Assembly: GCA_021396245.1 (NCBI GenBank)
Contig: WNYE01000018.1
Span: 124,001-188,000 of the forward strand
Direction: 5' to 3'
From: Sporothrix humicola
Lineage: Eukaryota > Ascomycota > Sordariomycetes > Ophiostomatales > Ophiostomataceae
Length of the DNA: 64,000 nucleotides
Of the stretch, positions 55,401 to 64,000 are shown one piece after another; position 1 is the stretch's first letter, and each line of letters starts with the position of its first letter. Both the position numbers and the translations under genes were made by a program. A model generated the notes under the pieces. The model was not told where the DNA came from and made no database searches. It was given only the letters and a program-made list of their open reading frames with translations.

Positions 55401-58400
55401 TTGTCATTTTCTGTCATAATTTTGCTTGCTTCTTTTCGCCTTCCCGCGATCTAGTGGACTTTGCCTCTTCAGATTGGGCTGCAGCGCCGTCTCTGATGCT
55501 AACGGCTGCCAACTCCACCAGCTTAAGCAGTTTGAGGCTTTGGGGCGTCTCTACCGTGTGTGGTGTCGTCCGTTCGCCTGGTTTTTGCAGTGTTTTGTGT
55601 GGAAGCTCAGCTGTTGTCGTTTGAAGCCGTCACTTTTTGTCACTTGTGTCAATTTTGTCAATTTTATCAGTTTCCTGGCAGCCGCCTCATTCGCCCCGCT
55701 CCCGACGTACAACTTGACGCGATCTTACGACGAAATGGACAGCACAGACAGCCGCGTTTAATTGCTGACGTACGTCGTGTGAGGGAGTGAACGACCGAAT
55801 GGGCGCTGAAAGGGGAGAAAGTCTAGATGCAGAGTTTGCTCCAATCGACTGCCCTGCACCGTGGGACAAAGATCATCTGAATGCGACTTCATTACCTGCA
55901 GGCTCCCACAACCTGGAGCAGTTCACGCAACTCAGGCAAGCCAGGTTGATGTCGAAGGAAGGTTGCGATGAACGGAGCGGCTCATGAAACAACAAGGTTA
56001 TGAGCAAATATTTCGGCTTCCTTGTCATTCTGGGCAATCAGGACAATCAGGATGTTCTGGACATCCGTACCTGCATTTGTGCGTCCGTTTTGTGGAGGAC
56101 GGAGTCTTCCGTATCGCACAGAACATGAATTGTGGTCCCCTTTTTTCTGCCAGCGCAGCCGGCCATAAACGCCGATCACCGTTCCCGCCAGGGGCCGCAA
56201 GGGAGAAAGAGAGAAGGGGAGACAAAAAAGACAAGAGCACAAGGGGACGCAAAGACAAGGAGACACGAAACAAAGCCCACAGGGGAAATGTGACAGGCGA
56301 AGCGAGGAGGAGCGATGCCGATCTGAATTGGAGATGGATAAGAGATGGAGATATGGAGAGATGCGATGCCCGTTATTCGGGCTGTGCCCTTGCAGGTTGC
56401 AGGAGCTGAGGTGGGCAAAAGGCTCAAAAAGTTCACAGACGTGGACAAAGTCACCAAACCTGACAATGGGGCCGCCGAAAATAGGTGACGATATGTCCTT
56501 GTGTGACGTGTTGCTGGCAATAAGGCAGCCCCAGTGTGTCAGTTGGCGAGTACGGGTGTCTTGAAGATGTCTTGCAACCCCGTGTTGTTTATCTGAACGA
56601 TGCTGTGATAGGAGTACACAACATCAAACATATCGAAACAATACAGCCCGCCACAGCCGCCACAACGAAAGCGTCGACGAATTACAGTACCGCGAGGTCG
56701 ATATTCTTTCAGCCAGCCAGCATGGTCCGCCATTCCACCATCAGCATCAGCGGTCCGTGGCTCGGGCCCCAAAGCTTCCGCTCCAACTGCCGCGTCCAAG
56801 TCATGCACTGAATTTGTGGTCGAGAACCACGAACCACGAACCGGCGAGATAGTTTGAAAGATTTCATCCATGGAACTTTGCGTGAAAAAGACAAATCAAA
56901 AGAAAAATTCACAGAGATCTGTATCCCGCGCTATTCTAAGCGATGCGCGGCGAAACCCATGGCATTGGTGGAATACGTGGACCAGCATTGATTGCATGCA
57001 GATCTCTCGACGTGGGGAGGAGGAAACGAGAGCGAGAACTGGAGGAGACAAAAAACGAAACGACGAAACGAAACCAAGGCCACGAAAATGGGGGGCCAAA
57101 AACAAGGCGGGCGGTTCAACGAACAAGTGGACGACCGAAGAACAATATCACAGCGAACACGGTGATTCGTATTGGCACCACAAGGAATTCACAAATTTGG
57201 TGAATAAGAAAAAAGAAAGAAGGAGACGCCCAGAAAAAGAAAGTGAAGAAAAAAGAACCAGGGCACAGTCGACACAAAGTGAGGAAACTAAACAGGGTCT
57301 TTATTGTGAACGACATGCCAACATGCCAACAAAACTCCGCTAGTGCCGGGGTGCCCCTGCAAAAGAAACAACCACCAAAAAAGTTGTGCAGATCACTTTC
57401 TGTCAGGGATTTTGTGCGTCCGGGGCCGCAAAACAGGGCCGACAAAAATTCAAGGCAATTTGGGCAAGAGAAAAGGGACCCAAAACTCGAAGAAATGGAG
57501 AAAGATGCAAAAGTGAGAGGAGGAGAAAAGGACATGGGAAAGTGAAAAGGCAAAGCGGAAGTCCACAAGTGAAAAGTGCCACGAAAAGCCAAGATGGCAC
57601 GAGGACGAAAAAGAGGTTGCATCGCTCCATGGAGGAATTTTGACCAAGCCTCCGAACAGGATTCGAACAGGCCTTGCCTGGCAGAATGGACAGGCGGATG
57701 GGCGAGACGGCAAAAAAGCAAAAGGAAGGAGCCGTCATCACGGAGGCTGGCAGAATACAGAATAGTTCAGCAGCCAACGGCTTCCTTCAACTGTCAACTA
57801 AACGCAAACAAGGGTCTCCCTCCCATTGTCATTGACACGGTCCCGGCAGCGAACACGGCTCCCGGCCAAGGAAGAAGGCACTGTCCGAGTGCCACACCCG
57901 GCTCAAGCTTCAAGGATAGGTCCAAAATCTCAAGTGACAGTTGTGGAGCGAAGCGAGAGCGAACAGAAATCGAGCCAGGAGGGAAAAAAGAAGAAAGAAA
58001 AACGACTGACAAAAGAAAAGAAGCTGTTGAGACGGCGCCAACCGGCGACATTCTGACAGCGCCCATCACCGGAGCACAGGAGCACAGACAGAGGGTCCAG
58101 TGGGAATGGGGGCCTGTCCTCTTTGACCATCGTTGCCTCTTTGGTCGGCAGATACCACTTTTTTCTGGAGTTGTTAAGATTTCTGGGAGATTTTCGTGAG
58201 ATTCCTGGGAAATTTCTTGGGGGTCTCTTGGGACATTGGAATTGCCCGACTTCGTTTACGATACATGAAGGCTTGGCCATCTTGAAACTTCTTGGGTTGT
58301 TCTTGACTCTGAAGGATTCTAGAGACTTTGTGGTCCTTTTTTTGTGGTTTCGGCACTTGCAAATTAAACAGACATCCACAGCCTCGGAGGCTGAAATAAA

Positions 58401-61400
58401 CAAGAACAGCTAGAGATGCCAGACCTGCCTGTTGGAATTACGGTGACAGGGCCCAATTGACACCAAAGGAGCCAACTCCGGCTCGGAGCCCCATTCGTCG
58501 AACACCCTCTTGCATCTGCATACTTGTCACAGCATGCAGAGGAAAGCACACAAGAGGGACCTCGCTTACACCTGCAATTATCACTGGCTGCGGGCGTCCG
58601 GGTGCCCGGTCAGATATATGCCGTGAGAAGGAGAAGCAAGACACGGCAGCGTGCACAGCAGATCCGGACACAAGCAGGCCTGTTCGAAAGCATCGTATTG
58701 TTAAGGAGGAGGTCGAGTTTCGAGGTGACACCTCTCACGACGATACGAGGATGTATGTACGTCGTGGAAACCCAACCGGGCAAGCCTATGTTGCATGGGT
58801 CTTCGGACGACGCAAGCCAAATGGCCGAAAGAGATGGCAAAGGGGAGCTGCAGTGAACTTGTCCTACACACCCGGCCAGGAACGGGCAGGAAAAGACAGG
58901 CACGGGATTTCTTTGTAAGACGGTGCACTACATCGGGAGTCATTGTTTTTTGTGACGAGAAAAGCTCAAAAAGCAACATGTTCGGCCGTGATGCCTCTTT
59001 TCATCCAACGCCAGGACAATAACTTACAAAAAGAGAAGAAGACGGGAAGAAGAAGGCCAGTGCGGCAGTCCTTTTGAAAAGAGCCCAACCGTCGACGTCG
59101 TCTTGCAGTCGCAACGAGTAAAAGAAGCCATCGCCCCTCCATGCGATCAGATACCCTCTTTCTCCAGATGCACGCCCAACCAGTTCGTCCGCCGTTTTAT
59201 TCGATCGGCAGAGATCAAAGCGAGAGTTGATAACCACTGAGATGCTGTCAAAGTAAGAAGACTTCTGAAAAGGGCTGCACGAAAGGCCAGAACGGGTTTA
59301 ACTACAACGGTGCACAGAATACAAAGGTACGTCGCCAGCAAGAAAAGAAACCACGGGTGCAAGTCAAGCGATCCGAGCGCTGCACGACACAAATCGAGGC
59401 CCAATGATTTGCGGTTTCGGTGGGCTTGTCAGCAAAGCTCAACCAAAGTTCACCCACGGCAGAGGGTCGCAGCATGAGGTCGCAGCCCGCACGGGAGACA
59501 GAAAAATGGATTTGAGAGAGGGGGACAGAGAGTCAAAATGCTCGTCAGTCTGTACGTCGTACCAAGCTTTGCCTTGAGCCGGGCCTCCTTTTGAGTTTCG
59601 CCAAGCGGGGAAAGAAAATGCCAAAACACCCAGCAATAGTTCAACGATGGGCATCCAAGCCGCCAGGATATCGACGGTGAAAGAGAGAAGTCGACGCCCA
59701 CCATAACGTGCGAAAATTGAAAGTGATGACGGGCTTTTTTTCTTTCCTTTATGTTCATGAATGTTCCTTTTTTATTTCTCAATTCTAGTCCTTACCATGG
59801 CTATATCAGACTCTGTTAAAGGGTTTAAATGGCTCGCACGTAATACCACAATGCACGCAACGCAAAGACGCAATGCCTCCACTAACAAAAATCCAAATAC
59901 AATGCAACTTTGCTCCAGAACGAGGGCAAATGCAACGTATTTGATATGTCCACTTTAATGTGTATTTGGTGGGGATGCAGGCAGGCATCCATGAAATATG
60001 ATATCTTGGTGAACACCCTGAATGTGAGGCATCTCAAAGTGCATTTCATAGCCGAGTGCATTATCTACTCAAGACCAAAGAAGAGGCGATGATAAATAGC
60101 CCGATTAAAATATTGTGTAAACAGTACTTCAAAGAAAAGTCAAATCTCTAAAGGATGTGCATAAAGATCACCAAGTGCATGTCCGGGTACGTTGTACTTG
60201 ATGCTGATCATATACGGGGCATCTCAAGATCCTAGTTTTCGTCAGTTGACAAGTCGACAAGCGAGATCTTGTAAGCTTCGATAAAGTTCAGATGCCGATC
60301 TCCAGTCGTCTGGTTCTCATGTAGCATTTGATCGTAAATGTGTCGTTGATCGAAACCCGTATCAACATCTAGACCGTAGGTGTTGAAACTGAAAACGAAA
60401 CTTTTAAAGCAAAAAATGCAAGGCTCTAATCAAGCAATCAAACCTTTCAGAAATGTATAATGTACTGTTCAAAATGACATCCTATAAAATTTCAATGAAG
60501 CCATTTGCAGCTTGGTTGTTGCTTTTCTTTTGCAAAGCTGTACATAAATTCGATAAAATCAAAGATTCATCTGAAACTACGCCTGCATCCTGCCAACACC
60601 AGAAAACCTGGTATCAAGTCGAACCAGGCCGAGCATCTGCTTGCAGACTTCCAACTACCGGCATGGCCAAGAACGGCCAAAAAAGAAGTCTGTACAAATA
60701 CAAATGCTTGTGCACATGCATCAATATGCAATTCCCGAAACTTGGGGCAGTGGCCGTGGCATGCATCCAGAGTGAGCCCGCGCCATTACATCGTGATATG
60801 GTGAACACCCGATACGCCGAGCCTTCTTCTTGGTCTTCGTACATGTTCTGCGCAAGAGTGTTTGTTCAAAAATTGTATAGTTACAAGATCTTGTTTTGAT
60901 TTTGAACAATGGGTTTTTGACAAAGGTGTGCGTGATGTCAACAGTATTGTTCGACTTTCTTTGTCAGTTGACATTGCTCAGGTGCATATGTTTTCTTGTT
61001 GTCTTCCGATTAGCTGGGGGGAAGAAAGGATAGATCTGTTCATCAGAGAAACGTCCATTTTGTTTTATTTCCTTGTGAAGAATTACTTTGATTTTGCTTG
61101 TGTTCCGTATGAACAACTACAATCGTAGAACCACGATGATAAACAACACAATGAACAGCATCTACAATTCAAACTATCACGATGAACAACATCTACAGAT
61201 TTCTCCTTCCTCATGGAAACTATTTAACACGCCGTTTCCTTCCAAGGCTGATCATTCAATGTGGTCTTGTCTTCATCCACTGATACAACAACAATCTAGC
61301 ATCACTGGGTCACCATCTGAAGCGAACGAAAAAGAAAAAGTACCCCATCAAACCAGGCATTTGAACAAAAAGGTAACCAGCGAAACCACAATTTTTGTGC

Positions 61401-61451
61401 TTCTCTACCCCTCTTCTTTTCGTCTCTTCTCATCCCTTTCACACCGCAGGT
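52409..61451. other. 9-kb region without a recognisable gene
   Basis: Purine-rich on the plus strand at 52.9-54.2 and 56.9-58.0 kb, so CT-rich on the minus strand. The first block may be the leader of the 1119-residue gene. The minus-strand frame 52922-53998 and the plus-strand frame 57576-58199 look compositional. ACTCCGTACTCCGTA occurs at 54875-54889. At 59.8-61.2 kb the DNA turns AT-rich. A 52-codon minus-strand frame (60388-60232) begins at an acceptor-like TTTTCAG but cannot be joined to a convincing upstream exon. A possible 5' UTR intron of the next gene ends at about 61450. Confidence 0.5.
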
Positions 61452-61721
61452 ATGTGTTGCGAGGACATCATCACCCGCCCTTGCGGCCACACCCTTCGTG
61501 TTTTCAAGCCGTGCCGCGACGCTACTCCCCGCGACGAGGACACGACGCTCGACCTCAATGACGATCGTCTGTATGTGGCTGACTACGTCTCTGATGAATA
61601 TGAATATGGCAACGCCATTTTCACGCCTTGCGAGAACCTGGAGACGGGTGAGCTCGCCCCCTCGGCCTCGGATCCCCCTTGCACCGTTGCTGACTGCAGA
61701 TCTGGCTGGCTTAATGAGTAG
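61452..61721 (+). CDS. small cysteine-rich protein (tentative)
   Basis: An 89-residue frame starting MCCEDIITRPCGHTLRVFKPC and ending at TAG 61719-61721. Seven cysteines and a CGH motif suggest metal binding, and the opening resembles small fungal proteins that begin with Met-Cys and carry a C-G-H element. The middle is acidic (DEDTTLDLNDDR, DEYEYG). The ATG sits two bases after a pyrimidine tract and CCGCAG, an acceptor-like site, so a leader intron just upstream (donor GTAACC near 61371) is likely. A second intron is possible inside the 3' part: GTGAGC near 61650 with branch GCTAAC and acceptor ACACAG near 61762, which would shorten the C-terminus. GC content rises sharply relative to the flanks, supporting coding. 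The function is unknown. Confidence 0.5.
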   Translation: MCCEDIITRPCGHTLRVFKPCRDATPRDEDTTLDLNDDRLYVADYVSDEYEYGNAIFTPCENLETGELAPSASDPPCTVADCRSGWLNE

Positions 61722-64000
61722 ACTTCTGTCTACAACATCCAGTTCTTAGCTAACAACACAGACGGCCGGTCCGTATCATAGAAGCCCTGGTAGGCACAAT
61801 TGTTTGATGGCGTTGGTAAGTGTACACCGCTTTCTTCCTCTTTTTTTTTCTTTTTTTGATAACAACAGCTAGTTCTGGTCGGGTTTCTGGCCAGTAAACA
61901 ATAAATATAACTTTTTTTTCTCCTGAACCTATTGATAGTCTCGAATTTGTGAATGTTAAAAAATGTTAAAAACTATCTGTATAAACTATGAGTCTCATGT
62001 TTTTTTTTTGTTTTATCTTTTTTTTCGTTATATATTTTGACGAAAATAATCCAAATATTGTTCTTTTACAAAATGTTTCTTAAACTCTGTTTTCTTTTAT
62101 AAACAGAAACTAAAAAACCGAATTTAATTCATACATTTTATTCACATACAAAAGAAAAATCCCACTGTTCACAATTGCACATAGGACACAATTGCACATA
62201 GGATTTAAATCGGCAGACAAGGTGAGACAAAGAAGCTGTTTTTGAGTCAGTGAACGGATGCGGTTGTTCAGGCAAGATTACTAACAAATCACCACCCAAT
62301 AACAGTGCCCCTAGCGCCACCATTTACGAAAGCATCTTTACATTTTGACAGCTCATTTGTATTCACCTTCTTTTAGCTTTCACCTCTCACTGGCTCTTTT
62401 ATCGACGCCGGCATCTTCTAGACTGTTTTTCTCCCGCACGCCAGCGCCAAAGTTCGGCCAAGATGTTGGGCTAGCAGACCGCCAGTTCAACGCCATCTGA
62501 GTGTGACAGCTGTCGAACGTCTTTTACAATTTTCGCTTTCTTTTCTACACATAGCCCGCATAAGCGTTGATGTGCTGGAGACTCTAGATTTTGAGATGCG
62601 AGTAAATCTTTTTTGTTGAGACCCTGCGTTGAATGCGATGCATTTCGGAGTACGGCAAGAGCTCCCCGACCAGATGTCTGGGTGTTCTGGTTGGCGCTCC
62701 TTCTGTTTCCGCTACTCCTGCACCTGGTAATCCCGGAGTCGGGTGGAAGGAGCGATACACGAAATCAACTCAGACAGGATACGCTTTGTTGGGCACTGGT
62801 TTTTGTCTCCTTTTGTTCCGTTGACTTTCAAGAAACAGCGCGACATTCGCCAGATACATTCTATTTGTTGCGCGGATCCTGCCGGCACGTAATATATGGC
62901 CGCGTTAATTAACAATTAACAATAAGTGCCAACTGTACTCCAGGCAGGACAACGCAAAGTTTGAATATAAAGAAACGGCTGGTCAACAAGGCCCAGATCC
63001 CGCTCCATGACGACACTGCTTATGCGAAGTGTGTTACGCAGCCTCATCATGATCAATATGATCACGGGCCACAAGTGAAATTCGAGAGTGTGTCTGCACA
63101 AGCTGAGGGTGTGAAGGAAGTCGTTGTCCTGTCACAATAGTCTGCACTTTGTACACATATCTTTTGTTCCTTCCCGTTTCCATCGATGTGTTGGCGATCT
63201 GGTCGTGCCTTCCCTTTGTCGTTGTTGGGTGCCGCAACCAATGACGGCTGCCCCAGGGAGCTCCTGACCGCAACTGTTGGTGGTGTCAGGTGGGCCTGGG
63301 ACAGCTGGACCCTCAGCTTTAGCGCTGTTTTCCCCGCCACTAAGGCCTGGCATCCAAATGCACTCGATGCACTCACGGCACTCCGCACAATGGCACATGC
63401 CCAGCTGGCAAAAGTCGGCCCAAATGGGAAAGGGGACAAGTGATGCTTTTAAGGTTTTTGGAGGGAAAGAGCACTCTTGGCTGTTTCCGTTCTCGCTGGG
63501 GACAGACTGGTTGCACTTTCTTTTGGAGGTTGTTGCTTGTCTTGTTCTATTTTCTGCTTCTTGTGACCCGCCTTCCTGCGGCAGGCCTTTTCTCTGGCCA
63601 CCGAGTTGCTACTTCTTCTTCTGTGCTCCCTGTCCTTCTTCCATTTCCTCTTCTTCATCGAAATTTGTCTTCTCACCTCTTCTTTTCCCCTTCTTTGCAT
63701 CGCCAGATTCCGATCTCGAGTGCGCCATCCCGCTTCCTCCTTACCCGATCCAGAGCTTCTCCAACTTTTTGCCAGAGTCTGACCTCGCTTTAGGCGCGCC
63801 TCGCAAATAGAGCTCCTTTGCTTGTGGCACGCGACCGGCAAATCAGAGCTTGAGAGAGAAAGGCCTACAAAACCCCTGGGCAAAGAGAAATCGGAACCGA
63901 AATCGAAATCGACATCGACCCGAAGCAGGTTCCCAATCCAAGGAAAACCAGAAATTACAACACACCAGTACGCCAAGTCAGGGGCTGCCGAAGACGTCAC
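61722..64000. other. right-end region without a supported gene
   Basis: Bases 61.8-62.2 kb are very AT-rich with T runs. From about 63.5 kb the plus strand is CT-rich, as in gene leaders here, so a plus-strand gene may start beyond the window edge. The minus-strand frame reaching the edge (63449-64000) is more simply explained as the complement of this leader. A CGGAGTACGG motif lies at 62646-62655. Confidence 0.5.

Noticed and set aside
57655..57690. tRNA T-arm-like string (TTCGAATCC on the minus strand)
   Set aside because: The flanking bases do not pair as a T stem and no A box or cloverleaf can be drawn.
63449..64000. Minus-strand frame running off the right edge
   Set aside because: Its last 300 bases complement a CT-rich block that looks like a plus-strand leader; the product is Lys/Arg/Glu low-complexity.

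Overview
The window is nuclear DNA of a filamentous ascomycete (Pezizomycotina). The gene content supports this: two Zn(II)2Cys6 regulators, an RTA1-family membrane protein, an RGS protein with C-terminal membrane spans, a family-2 O-methyltransferase, and eukaryotic housekeeping genes (LUC7, GPI16/PIG-T, a KAP123/importin-4-type karyopherin). Introns are few and mostly short (53-116 nt, one of 248 nt), with GTAAGT-like donors, RCTAAC or CTGAC branch sites and YAG acceptors. Coding DNA is GC-rich with GC-biased third positions. Intergenic DNA is long, lower in GC and strongly strand-asymmetric (CT-rich on one strand). I cannot name the species.

Layout. 0-10.2 kb is compact: the 3' end of an unknown gene with a UIM-like motif, an RGG-box protein, LUC7 and GPI16 sharing a divergent promoter, a small secreted eight-cysteine protein, and the RGS/membrane protein. 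10.2-22.2 kb has no gene I can support. It holds purine-rich then mixed DNA, a 33-bp T tract and small repeats. 22.2-26.3 kb is a divergent RTA1 / Zn(II)2Cys6 pair around a 0.5-kb promoter. 26.3-31.2 kb is a second desert, followed by a second Zn(II)2Cys6 regulator (31.2-33.2 kb). 35.1-38.5 kb is a one-exon gene fusing a von Willebrand A domain to an RBR-type (RING1-IBR-Rcat) ubiquitin ligase module. 39.4-43.1 kb is the karyopherin, on the minus strand. Its 248-nt second intron carries a strong candidate C/D-box snoRNA whose D' guide matches the conserved 25S rRNA region corresponding to yeast Am2946 (the snR71/U29 site). 44.5-52.4 kb holds a single-pass membrane protein with a PPxY motif, the O-methyltransferase, an AlaX-type tRNA editing enzyme whose first coding exon is only the ATG, and a 1119-residue low-complexity protein. 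52.4-61.4 kb is a third desert. A small cysteine-rich ORF sits at 61.45 kb, and the rest is AT-rich or unassigned.

The genes do not form a metabolic cluster or one pathway. Functional links are local: the divergent RTA1/regulator pair may be regulator and target, and the karyopherin gene (family role: import of ribosomal proteins) hosts a predicted rRNA-modification guide, so one transcript could feed two steps of ribosome production. No tRNA, 5S rRNA, CRISPR array or intact transposon was recognised by eye.
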